A program made the translations under genes and the position numbers. From NCBI GenBank assembly GCA_020536535.1, contig JAHLWZ010000835.1:1-64000 (forward strand): DNA of 64,000 nucleotides, written 5' to 3'. Source of the stretch: Pelomyxa schiedti. Taxonomy: Eukaryota > Evosea > Pelobiontida > Pelomyxidae. This document shows, in pieces, positions 26,444 to 37,779 of the stretch. Numbering within the stretch: position 1 is the first letter of the stretch; each line of letters starts with the position of its first letter. The notes under the pieces were generated by a model, which saw only the letters and a program-made list of their open reading frames with translations, had not been told where the DNA came from and searched no databases.

Positions 26444-29400
26444 ATCTTAATTCTTAATCCTCACTCTGATTTTTCACAGATCGAAGAGGGTCTTTTGCCG
26501 GAATCGAAAAAGCTCCTTAATTTGACTAGAAATTGGCTTCTTCACCTGTTCCCTCATGTCCTCGCTAAGATAAATCGAGTAACTTTTGGCTTGTTGACTC
26601 CAGCAGACATGTTAAATATCGATCCTCGTACCCCCCAAAGTAGACTTCTGATGGCGGTATGCGTTTCCTCATCTAAACTTTACTAATTTTCTGCGTAAAA
26701 CAGGTGCCGTTCGTTGGTAAGGACGTGCCATCACGTTCATCCGAATTTGCTCACCCCGACGCTGTTATTGGCTTGACGATTTTGGCATATAGATATGAAG
26801 GCGTTAGGCAAAGTGACCTTATGCGCGTGATGTCACAATTGAAACAAGACTTTGCACGGCAGGTTGGTCCCCGGGAGCAGAGACCCGCCAGTACAATGTT
26901 CAAAAATTGGCTTGCACTTGCCAGGGAAACCGCTTCTGCAGCTGTTGTTGCTGCCTCTTCATCAATTCTTCCTCTGGCACTTTTCCAGCCAAATGATCCC
27001 AAGCAAATGACACAGGTAGTCTTCATTTTTTTACTTTTTATTAATTAGTCAACCTAGCTCTATGCCCTTGTAAGAAGGCTGCCGCAACTAATACATTATT
27101 ATCTCTGTCAACATGTCTTCCCAGCTTGCATGAACTTCCAACTACTGAAAGTATGAACAGTAAAATGCTGTATTGCCTCCAGCTTATTGCCCTTCACAGG
27201 TCAGTGCTTGTGGGCATGAGCTTGGTAGCAATTTGTTGTTTGGAAGACGCATTGGCTTCTCAGGGACACCTTCGAATCTTCTTCCACTGGATCTTGGAGA
27301 GTGTCAATACGAGCCTGGATCTGATGGAAAGATCCTTAATGTTCTTACATCTCCAAATGTCGTCTCTGCATCTTTGAAAACTGTGAACTCCTTTAACCAA
27401 TAAAATGTAAATGTAACACCACTGTAAGGATTGGACGGCAAAAAGCCTGCTCCGTGACATTTGTCAGGCAGATCCTCCCTTCCTTGCCCTTATTGACACA
27501 GGCGCCCTAATCACTGGAATGGACAATGAAGAAGTTGCACATTTCATGCTGCAATTGTTGCCTGGTTAGAATTTGTGTTTTCTCATTCCCTGTTTCTTAC
27601 CACATTCACAAGACTGGATGGAGGGCTTCGTTTACCTTGACAGAGCTGATAGGCAAATGGTATTACTTCGCTCTGGGCAATCAGTCAAGCTTTCTGAGTG
27701 TGGAATCAGTCCAAGTAGGAGGTTCACATTTTATGATCAGGTTTGATGTTACTACTCTACATTGTTCTTCTCTAAAGTAGGGAAAAACAGGTTCACACTA
27801 CAGGAATGGATATTAAACAAGCGTCAAATGCAAGAGCAGTTGTGACTATAGGAAAGGATATGACATTTAGGGACTATGCCCAAGGGTGCTATCGAATGCG
27901 AGGTTGGAAAAATATCAGATTATTAAACGGAAATGCGGACTCATTATTGATAAAAGGAATTGGAAAGGGCATGTGCATTCATGTGTTTGTCATCCAGGAA
28001 GTACTCAACAAACTTGCTCAAGATTTAGGCACCCATCAGTAAGAAATTTACCCTTGTATCTCTTCTTACCCAAGGCAAGGACGAACCGACCCGAATTGGA
28101 TATTCCTGCATGGCTCCTTCTGAATTCTATGCGAATGGAGAGCCTCCAGTTTGTCAAGATGGGACAACAAGTAATTTACTTCCATCCAGTTATTCCACCA
28201 GTAGGGACTCATTATACCGAAAAGGAACTGCAAAATATTTTCCGGAAAAAAGCTCTTTCCACTCTTTTGGATGAATCAAGGGCACACTACTCTGAGGCTC
28301 CAATGTACAGATTACGTAGATTCCACGATGCCCCACCACCATTAAATGAGTTTTTGCGCACATGTGTCCAACATTTCCGAGAGGTTTTTTCCTACTCATA
28401 GTTTTTTACCTGACATCTTTCTTAAAAATCAGGTTATTGACTACACGATTGAGAATGCAGTTCCGAAGCCACACAGGTACATTGAGAAGATTCAAGAAGA
28501 TGTTGTGAAGCAAGAACCGCTTTCCATTGAAGCCCCCTCCAGGGATAGAGTCAATTCCGTTCTTAAGAATTTGGGGCAGGTTGGAGCTTACAAAACAACA
28601 AGCCGGTAGTTAATCGGTATCAAAGGTAACTGCACAACAAGAAAGTGAAAGGATGGGACCCACAGAATCTGACCTTGGGCTAAATGCAGAAGTTGTCCAT
28701 GAGCAAGAAGCGCAAGCACAGGAAGAGGCAGAAGAAGAAGCAGAAGAAGAACAACAGAAGATCAGTGCTTTCACTCGGGATGACGAAAGCCACATCCCTT
28801 GGAACGGTACTTGTGCAACATTAATGGCCCAGGCTCTCACCCCAAAATAAATGCAGCCTCTCTTCTCACTGAGATTCCTAGTGGGGAGCTCAAGGGTGGG
28901 GAACCTTTTTACAAGTTTAAACATTTCCACGTACGTGAACAACAACCAAAATTAAAATTCCCGGAGAGCATGATGCTCTCAGACAATTTCTTCCGGCCAA
29001 GGTATGAAACTTCCCTCTTAGTTGGGAATTGAATAACAATGTTATCAGATGGGTTGGTGTTGGTGATAGGCGGCTTAAAAATGTTGCCGTTTTCCTTGAG
29101 TGGGCACCAGTGATGTCATCTGAAATTGCCCGTGTGCGCACACCCCTCTTGATGAAACAAATAAGTACAGGTTGTGGCAATACAAGTTGCAAGACTCCGA
29201 CTTGTAGATCAAATCCACAGTATGCCACCATTTTTTGTAGTTTCGCCTCTCAAATATCCAAAGAATGAAGCCACTGGACCCCTCAGATACTCCCGCTAAA
29301 TTAGCTGTGCAATTAGCACTCCAAACATCCGCTGTGGCTGATCCCAAACGTCATCTTCCTCTTTTCTGCCCCTCCACAATCGAGGCAATGATTCAACCAG

Positions 29401-30853
29401 AGTTCTCAACTTCTCTGGCCAAAACATCCAACAGGTACTTGTCCCACTGTCCTTGTGGGATTTAGGTAAATCCTTGGCAGGTTTGTGGTGGCATTATCCC
29501 TTGCCGAAGCAGAGACAATCAGAAAGATAATCCATAGTGAACAAACGCTTATCACAAAAGCTGCACTTGCTTTGCATACAATAGATGGACTCTTGATGGA
29601 CAACACACCAAATTATATACCGGAGGCATGCCTACTTTTTGCACAAATTATCACACTTACATCTATTTTTTCTTAGCTATCTGGTGAGCTTGGACTCGTA
29701 GGGATGGCGTTGCAGAGTCTCCGTTTCTTCAACTGTGAGATGTACTTCTCTGATGAAGGTAGATTCATTTTTCATTTCTGTGCTCCATGTAATGTGGTAA
29801 AAGAGTTGGACGCTCTGGAGCACTCACTTGCCGCTTCTGGACTCACCGACCGCCTTCAATTCTTCACGGAATGTTTGAGGTGCCATTATTTGTGACTGCA
29901 ATCTGTTTGCTTACATTCGTAGGTTGCGGAGACGGCAGCGCAATTTGTGGGGAGATACACCCCTTGCTAAGTTCTTCTCACCTCGTGAAGAGTGGAAGAA
30001 TTTGCGGGCTCGCGCGATTGCGGAACAAATTTCTATTGTATTTCCGAAATCCATGTCTCTATTATTTATATACTTTGTTCGCAGGCAATCAAGGCCGCGT
30101 TGCATGATAAGAAGCAACACCTAGACCCCTACCAAATGTTTGAGCACTTTGATGACGACCATGACGGCAAACTAAGCTACGCTCAGGTGGCCCTTTCAGA
30201 AATATGTTCGTAACCTCAATTTACTCACGTTTTGCCCCTGTAGCTCGATCACCTGTTTGATTGGATGAGACTTGGTTTTGCACCTGGTGACTATCACGAG
30301 ATTGTCAAAATTCTAGATACTGCCAACACTGGGACCGTCTCCCAGAGGGATTTCATAACCACTTTCGGAATTCCCTCGCACGACGAAGTTCTAGCCATCG
30401 AAGCTGTGAGCTACCCCTTGATCCATTAATAAATTCCACTCACTCCCTCCCAGGAGAAACAGATCAACAACGTTCCTGCCGAACCCAAACAAACGGGCCG
30501 ATGGCGTTGCAGCAACTGCACATACATGAATTCACCACTGGTATGCATCCATTCCCTCAACACACAAACAAAAAAAAAAAAGCAAAATCCAATCATCCAC
30601 ACGCAGCACAACACAGAGCTACGCACTCTTCTCTATCTTCCCAACACAACACAACACTCACCACCATGTCCCACAGGAAACAACTTGCTGCATGTGTGAA
30701 GTTGGCTGGTCAGGAGAGCGAGAGTGCCCAAGGGACAAGTGGATGTGCCCCCCTGAGCGCGGCGGGTGCACATTCTTCAACCCAGTCTCCCAATTCTACT
30801 GCGAAATGTGCAACAGGGCGCGCCCTGACCTCATTTCGCACAGGTTGGTGTGA
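16596..30853 (+). CDS. Giant DUF3638/DUF3645 protein with UBA-like, EF-hand and RanBP2 zinc-finger segments
   Basis: A single gene of about 14 kb encoding roughly 4,000 residues, starting at ATG 16596 and ending TGA 30851-30853. Early exons carry LLVPGGWNGL and VTCNAGLGLEYHPSMP. A Cys-rich zinc-finger-like block (CEICGRTGRCWKCPTC) lies near 21325. Two UBA-like helical motifs follow (LTQLMNMGFSAAVCKLALRH, then AYAMNLFGG-like text near 22560). The DUF3638 core near 25490 has a P-loop (MGAGKTTVVGPLL), a Walker-B-like MDEVDVLLHPLRSELNFPIG near 25960, and LPIHLIDAIFFATTG. DUF3645 follows: VPFVGKDVPSRSSEFAHPD at about 26703. Near the C-terminus are EF-hand loops (DDDHDGKLSYAQ; DTANTGTVSQRDF) and two RanBP2-type fingers (WRCSNCTYMN plus CCMC; WMCPPERGGCTFFNP plus CEMC). 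Members of this family are large protist and fungal proteins of unknown function. The motifs suggest an ATPase linked to ubiquitin. Introns were inferred throughout, including 16835-16954, about 20616-20661 and 26404-26479. Confidence 0.8.
26414..26443. repeat. Poly(C) tract of 30 bases in an intron
   Basis: Thirty consecutive C lie in an intron (26404-26479) of the DUF3638 gene. The downstream exon resumes after ttcacag. If unspliced, the frame would read polyproline and hit a stop at 26455. Confidence 0.9.
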
Positions 30854-31004
30854 GCAGGTCCACGTAGTTGTACCAAAACGATGGGTTCTATGCTATTTTG
30901 CTATTACTAGATGACTAATTTTCCCCGAGCGGCTTTTGTCGACAAATAACAAACAAAACCTAAGATTCAAAAAAGTGGTGAAGATTAAGTTAATTGCGAC
31001 ACGG

Positions 31005-33218
31005 ATGTCGTTGGACGCCAACACGCAGCCGGAAATGCGACAGCAGGAGAAAGAGGAGAAGAAGGTAGGGAACGACGAGGCAGCTGCAACCACAGTAGTC
31101 ACGACGCCCGTCAAAAAGAAATCTGCTGCAACGTCACCAGCGTCCACTGGCTCGAAGAAGACGGAAAGTTTGGCTTCTCGTTTGAGACCGCGGCGACCTG
31201 CGAGGAAGTTTTACGCTGAGGAGAGCTGGGAGGAGGAAAAGAAGGCCAAGAGGGCAAAGAAGGCGAGGAAGTCCCGATCCAACAAGGAAAAGAAGAAAAA
31301 AGGAGGGGGGGAGAAAGCACCAAGAAAGGACTCTGGTTCGAAGGCCTCACCCAAATCGTCTGGTGCGTCGAAACACTCTGAGAAGCAAATTGTTATTACC
31401 GTTTCAGATAGTGATAGAAGTGAGTCTGAGGAGGAGGAGGAAGAGGCACCAGGTGGTGCCAGTGGGGTGTCATCAAGTGAAGTTGATAAATCAAGCCAAT
31501 CTTCCAGTACTAGTCCTGTGAAAGATGGGAAGGATGCTGCGAGTACTAGCCCTGTGAAAGATGTGAGTGATCCAGTGGATGCTCCCACTTCCCAACGTGA
31601 CAATTATATGAACCTAGCAATCAGGTTGTGTAGTGACTTGGAATAAAATTACTTCCATTAACCTCCAGCGACAGAAGTCTGTCAGGAAAAGTAGGGACAA
31701 TTTCTAATATGAGCATGTTTCAAAAGCGTACACTCCCTCTCTATGTAATACTCATATTTAGATTACATAATTATTCTTTCTTTTACAGATTATATCGTGC
31801 CGTTTTATTCAGCATTATCAAAGGTTACCTCTCCTTCCATTTTTTGGTCTTCTTATTACTTTTAAGGAAGAAAAATCAAAGGAAATATGTCGCACCTGGC
31901 AGGAGGCTGGATATGAGAGACTGAAAGATTTCCTTTTCGTACTACGGGACAAGGGGTGTATCCTAAAAAATAACCGTGCAATACTTGAGAATCAGTCAAA
32001 ACCTCAACTCTAAAGAAGACATATCACTCAAGCATAACTGTGTGCGCGTTATTTTCGATGGTTCCAATCACCTTGCTGAAGATGAAGATGAAGATGAAGA
32101 TGCCGCAGGTATCTTAAATTCCTCACAACTTCGAGGAGTAAGAAAATTACAGAAGATCGACAATTGCCAATAAAGAGACCGCCTGACACAGACGCCTCTC
32201 AACTTGCGGAGCCCCCTCAGAGCAAAAAACCCGAAGTTGATGAGGCTTCAAAACCCACAGCAGTGGCAACAAGCCCAGTGTCAAAAGGCGATGAAAAGTG
32301 TGGTGAGTAGTCTGCCTTAACTATATGGAAAACTCAAGTGCAAAAAGAAGTACCCAAACCCGAAGCCGTGGTGAAAGTGAAAGGTTCTAGTACACGTTGG
32401 TTCTGTAAATTTCTAAGCAGTAATCAGAAAAAATCACATGCCCAGTGTGCAATCATGAGCTGTCAGATTCCCCACCAGACCAACGAATCGTTCATATTAA
32501 CGAGTGCCTTGATCGCCAAGAACGCAGGGAAAGAAAAGTTCGTTGTCCTTCCTGTAGCACTGTTTACCCCGCTTTCGAGCTTGGAGTGCATTTTCTCTCT
32601 CATCAACTCGGTTCCCCAATGGGTGCAGCCGAGCCTCGCTCCTGGACAATGCCGGTCATGCTGAACATGTCCTGCCCTTTGTGCCCGGGAAATGTGTGCC
32701 AGACCTTTTCTTTTTTTTAATACAACAACCTAATCCTTGCTTTCCCACAGGCGCCAGAGGTTGACTTGCTACTTCATTTTCAGGCAGTTCACAGGCACCA
32801 CCTCTTTTGGCTCCTAAGAAAAACTTGTAATTCTACTTTAGAAACTTGTTGACATCTGAGACAATTACTCTTTACGACACCTATGTCCGGCGATGCTTCG
32901 AAAATAATTCGACCAACCCAAAGACTGAATACCTTGGTACATGTAACCATTTTCGGGCTTTTCCGTTTCACCCATGAACAGTGGTGGTACTTACAAAGGA
33001 GACGAGCAGCAAGGCAGGGGAATGCTCCATTTGCTGTGAAGATTTTTGTGAAGGTTCTTTTTCCACATCTCCTCATTCTTCTTTAACCAGTACAAAAAAA
33101 AAATGTAGGTCAAGAAGCAGCAAGGCTGCAGTGCCTGTGCTTATTTCACAAGCACTGCATTGAACAATGGTTCACCAAGCCAACTGGTGCTGGTTGCCCT
33201 GTCCACAACAAAGTGTGA
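31005..33218 (+). CDS. UBZ-like and RING-finger protein (probable E3 ubiquitin ligase)
   Basis: ATG 31005 opens a Lys/Ser/Glu-rich exon (SLASRLRPRRPARKFYAEES, a basic stretch with KKKKGGGEKAPRK, and repeated TSPVKD). Small exons follow (DYIVPFYSALSK, EEKSKEICRTWQEAGYERL) and an acidic stretch EDEDEDEDAA near 32080. Near 32435 a zinc finger reads CPVCNHELSDSPPDQRIVHI then NECLD, as in Rad18-type UBZ4 fingers, followed by CPSCSTVYPAFELGVHFLSH. The last two exons form a RING: ECSICCEDFC (about 33010), then LQCLCLFHKHCIEQWF and GCPVHNKV, stop TGA 33216-33218. The final RING ligand is CPxH, not CPxC. It may act in ubiquitin signalling at DNA damage. The N-terminal exon could belong to a separate gene, but splice joins support one gene. 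Confidence 0.6.
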
Positions 33219-33517
33219 CTTCCTCACCTGAGTGTTCTCCCCAATAACCCACGACGCTTGTTTGTATGGCTACTTAAGAAAGAACAGGGCAACACCCTTT
33301 TCTCTCCATATTTTTCCTTGTTCAAACAATTCCCAACACAACAGAATCCTTCCTTTCACTCAGCACCATAATAACTCCCACGGCGTGGTTCCTGATACCA
33401 ACTTTGTTCGGCTCTTCTAGCCGTTTTTAGACCTGTTCTCTGAATTACCGTTTCGCTTTTGGTTGGTTTTTAGAGAGAAAACACCAGAAAATAACAAAAT
33501 AAAATAAACAACAAACA

Positions 33518-34700
33518 ATGTCAGCAACAACCTCGAGTGCCACTTCGACGACGATTACGCCGCCGGCAACAACCACGACCAAGACAAGCACGCTGAGATC
33601 CAGTGGCCTCATTGCCAGGCCCCACGCGTGCACGTTCGACAAGTGGTTTGGACCAAACAAGAACGTGCGACTGCGCGAGTTTGGTGATTTGTCGGCCATT
33701 GCAAAGGCTCCCATAATCCCTGGGTTTCCCTCCGTTTCATTGACCTCCATTCTTACCGCTGGCTATTTGGCAGAACAAGTATGTTAGAGGATACTTTTTG
33801 TGTGTTACTGTTTGTTTGCATTTTGTATCTTGGGGTTTTTTTTTTTTTGGGTACATTGAATATTACAAACTGAGAACTTTTTTCCTAAAGCTGGAGCTGC
33901 CTTTGATTGGTGTTATATCATCACCACTCTTCCCACCCCGTTGTGTTCTGGACAGGGGGAGGCCATGCCACCCAATCAGGATATTTGGTGATGCCCGCCT
34001 TGTTGTGATCATGTGCGAATTCAAGGTTTCTCCTGCCATTCGAACTGAGTTTTTTTGAAACAAAATCGTAGCTTGAACCTCCAGAGTTGGCTGCCGCTGT
34101 GTGTGAAGCCATGTTTGATTTTTCCGCTCGACACCAATCATCGATGATTATCACTGTGGAGGGTACTTGTTTCTCAGCTCCAGTGTTTTATGTCATGATG
34201 TAACAGGTGATCCATCCAAGAAGCCAACTGATGATGACGGTTTTGCAATTCAGAACCTTCTCTTTGTTTCCACCAGTTCCATCTTTACTGCAAAGATGTC
34301 AGGTACACAGTTACCACTTTCTAATATCCAACTCACAATATACTATCTGCAGAGGTTGGACACCAGCCCCTAGAGAATGGCCTCATTTCCGGAATGACCG
34401 GATTGATCCTTGCTGAAGGACCTCTTTGTGATGTAGAAGTAGCGTGCCTCCTTTGCCCATGCAATCCCATGTACCCAGAGGCCTACAGTGCTGTTGCAGT
34501 AGTCAATGCGATAGCCCATTTCCTCACTGATATCAGTATGCTCTTAATTGTTGCCTTTCTCCACTTAACCATCCTCAAAAGGAATTGATACCAGCCAACT
34601 GGAACAAAAAGCCCGCACTTTGCAGCAACAGGTCACAAACCTTCTCAAGGCAGAGAGCATGTCCAAGAGACCAGCACCTTCCTCTTTTATGTACGCCTAA
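33518..34700 (+). CDS. PAC2-family protein (proteasome assembly chaperone type)
   Basis: ATG 33518 starts a Thr/Ser-rich leader, then LIARPHACTFDKWFGPN. Exons read APIIPGFPSVSLTSILTAGY, ELPLIGVISSPLFPPRCVLD, FGDARLVVIMCEFKVSP, ELAAAVCEAMFDFSARH, NGLISGMTGLILAEGPL and EVACLLCPCNPMYPEAYSAV, ending SSFMYA and TAA 34698-34700. The order (a GFP motif near the start, SSPxFPPxxxV, then a GxTGxxL-EG block and a Tyr-Pro-Glu segment) is that of the PAC2 fold as found in archaeal PAC2-family proteins. Eukaryotic PSMG2 is a distant relative that helps assemble the 20S proteasome. This copy looks closer to the archaeal form. Introns lie near 33780-33890, 34025-34080, 34163-34206, 34304-34354 and 34534-34584. 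Confidence 0.7.
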
Positions 34701-34734
34701 AAGGGTGGGTCCAAAAAAAAAAACTTTTCTTGTT

Positions 34735-37665
34735 TCAAAACAGTAGGATGTCATTTGGTGGAATCTGATCAAAATCATCTTGGTCTTTCTGTCCTGTGTC
34801 GTGGGCTGTGTTTGTTGGGGTTGTTTCCGAGTTCCTTTCAATGGATTCAACGCACACTTGGTTAGAATTCACCGCACGCACTGGTGTGAACTTCTCTGCT
34901 TCATTCTTGCCATCACTGGAAGCATCAGGGATGGGAGTAGTTCTCACAGGTGTGGATGTGGATGTGGATGTGGATGTGGATGTGGATGTGGATGTGGATG
35001 TGGATGTGGATGTGGATGTGGGAGTTGGTTGCGTGCTTTCGGGAAGAACGGCGCCGGTACGGCTATCTCTGGGAACAATCCGGCCGTGGTGCGGGCAGGT
35101 GTGGGTGTCCCGCCTTGGGCAAAGGAGCCCGTTTCGAAGAGGGAAGTTGCATCTTTGTGGGGGTTTGGATGGTGGCTTTACCTGGTATATATCTCGTCGT
35201 AGAGTGGCCCAGGCAAGGCTGGATGTAGAAAACGATGTTGGTGCCGTACTTTCACCGAAGAAGCGATGTTCTGTCTGTGAAACATGGTGAGGGCAAAGGA
35301 AAATAACAAAGTGAAAGTACCCCGGTCCCCCTAGAAACAGTGTCCACATCCCAGAAATAGAGAAATACATCGGGTTTCATCACTGGGGCTCTTTTCAGTA
35401 GCTCTGGAAAGTGTTGAAATACTGAAGAAATTGTATCATGGATACCTTCTCGGGTTTCCACGTGGTCAGGGCAAGTTGGTATCTCTAGTGGTCCTTGCTT
35501 CATAAAATATGGTACGTAATCAGGCGGTTTGTCAGACGGTTGTGCACAGGTAGTTGAGGACGATGACAATGCTTGTGCTGCCTCTTCTGCCTGGCGACGT
35601 GCAATGTCTTTCTCCCTTGCTTCGGCATAATTTGGAACTGGCATGGGCACAAACTCGACGAAATGTATCCCATCTTGGTCAATCTGTTCCTTGAGCTGAT
35701 TGCTGGCTTGTGGAGATGAAGGTTTGGGGGCGTTTCCTTCTGAAGGACATGTGATGTTCAGTTTTTCAGACTCGCGCAACAATTCTCTAACGTGTTGTAG
35801 CATGAGTGAGACACGAACAAGCATTTCTTCTGCAGAGACTTTGTCCTTGATCCTCTTTAGGTCAGTGGTGATAATGTCAAGAGTTTAGAGACATACTTCC
35901 GCATTGTCAAGCCGTTCTAAAGTAGAACACCATGTTTCTAGAAGAGGAACATATTTCACAACGCAAGTGCCACAAAACTCGGTCAACTGAACAGCAACTG
36001 CGGAATTTGGCTTCACAGGTTTAGGAGGGGGGGCCGTAGGGTCAATTGTAGTTGATGTCACTGCCAAGTGTTTCACTAGATCCTACAATTGTTGGTTTTT
36101 CGTGGGAAAAAACCATCCAACATGGTCAAAGTCTAGATCCACTCCATTTGTGCTGCCAATATCGTCATAGATAATCCCCTCCTCTTCCTGAACATAATCG
36201 AGTGCCAGTGTCGGAGTGGCCTCCTCCGAAACAGCTTCATTGACCTTCACAGAACTTTCTTGGATCACTTCTTCCTGAAGGCTCTTGAGATAGAATTCCT
36301 GTTTTTTTTTTTTTAAAAAAAGAGTTTTTCATTGAAGGTATTACCATTTGTTTGCTGAATTCCTCCCACTCAGATTTAAGTATAGGTTCGTCAAGCATCA
36401 TCTGTAAAAACTTTGCATGAAGGAGCTCTTGAGTCCTTTCCTTCCAGTTACGTTACTTTAGGCCTTCTCCAAGTGAATTGAATACCTGTTTTCTCTGTCG
36501 TTCAGCATCACTGGCGGGAGAGCTTCCAGAAGAAAGTGGAAAACTTTGCAGAGCTCCTTGCATAAAAGAATGAGCTGTACGTAACTTCAGTGTACGTTAC
36601 CCAAGGCAAAAAGAACGAGAATTGGAGACAACTTGCTGGTAAAGATCTCCAAATGCTGTTCGCCACTCATCCAAAAAGGTTTTCGTCTTCTCTCTAGGAT
36701 GGTGATGGTAGCCGAATTGAGAAATAGAGTGTTTATTCACAGTTGTACCTGAGAGTTACCATCCATTTTCGTGGTGGTGGAAGTGGATTGTTTACGTTAG
36801 TCCCCAAACAGAGTTCAAGAATTATCTGTTCATCACGTTAGACACCTTATTTTAAAGGACAAAACCCTCCCACAATGCTGGTAAAACAGGGGTAATACCT
36901 TTAATTCATCAATAATAGCATTCCTAAACGCAGATGAATGCATGAAAATATCGTGTAACAACTCGAGCTGTAAAAAAAGCGACACGTTGTAGTTATCAGA
37001 TTGTTTTTAGCCAACAAGTAAAATTTGAGCATAATGACATACCGTCAAACACCTTGTCTCGGCATTCTTAGCAGCCAACCTTGTCATAAAGAGATCTTTG
37101 ACCTTGATAGAAGTGTGAGTTGTTGAGTTTTATTTTTTTATTTGTAAAGAGTAAACAGTGCAAGGTATGGAGTCGATAAATTATTAAGGTTTTGTGCTGC
37201 AGTTTATTTGGTCAGTTTTGTTTACTGCATTTTTTGTGTATTATGGGATGACATAGAAGCCAGAATCCACTCACACACGTGGTTTGTTTCGCCACATTTG
37301 GTCATCGCGCGAACCACTTGCCTGATGTCCTTTTTGACAGCATTCACCGGCGGAGGAAGCCTCACGCTGAACTCCACCCCCGCGTCGTCGCCCTCCAGGG
37401 ACCCGCGGGCCAGCGCACGCAACGGGGACGGTGACGGTGACTGAGGATGAAGAGAAGGAGAGGCCGCAGCGGGCCACGAGCGACGGCCGGAGCCCACAGC
37501 CCCACGCCCACAGCCACGGCCGCGGCGGGACTTGGCCGACGGAGACGCTGCGGGAACGGGCTCGGCAGAGGAGGAGGAGGAGGAGGGGGCGAGCGACGAG
37601 CGGCGCGGGCGCTTGGGCGAGGACCTCACTGCCGTGTCGGTTGGGACCGTGGCCGTATTGAGCAA
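34735..37665 (-). CDS. UVSSA: UVSSA-like transcription-coupled repair factor
   Basis: Read on the minus strand. The last exon has the UVSSA zinc knuckle signature RCNFPLRNGLLCPRRD then CPHHGRIVPRD (about 35130), followed by a Thr-Ser repeat tail. Upstream exons (35252-36270) give a linker with PGPLEIP-like and VEFVPMPVPNY segments and LDFDHVGWFFPT. The N-terminal VHS-like helical domain is visible in short exons: VKDLFMTRLAAKNAETRCLT (about 37110) and LLHDIFMHSSAFRNAIIDEL (about 36950), matching the repeat-like helices of UVSSA. A GC-rich exon (37222-37665; PPPVNAVKKDIRQVVRAM, MSSHNTQKM) probably adds the first helix. It has no ATG upstream of an internal Met, so the initiation codon is unresolved. 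UVSSA stabilises ERCC6/CSB and recruits TFIIH to stalled RNA polymerase II. Confidence 0.7.
34951..35020. repeat. Hexanucleotide microsatellite (TGTGGA)n in the UVSSA-like gene
   Basis: About 11.7 perfect copies of a six-base unit (tgtgga) run in frame through the last exon. On the coding (minus) strand they give an alternating Thr-Ser tract. Such arrays are prone to slippage. Confidence 0.95.
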
Positions 37666-37779
37666 CTGCCTCAGCTTGTCGCGGTTGTCCAGTGCCGTTG
37701 TGTTCTTTCTTGGTTGCGACTTGTCTTCAAAAAAGAAGAAAAATTTTGAGGATACAAAACGAAAAAAGTTTTTTGTTTA

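Noticed and set aside
32038-32102. Acidic gat-gaa tract as a microsatellite of interest
   Set aside because: It is a short coding repeat for Glu/Asp in a linker and has no special context.
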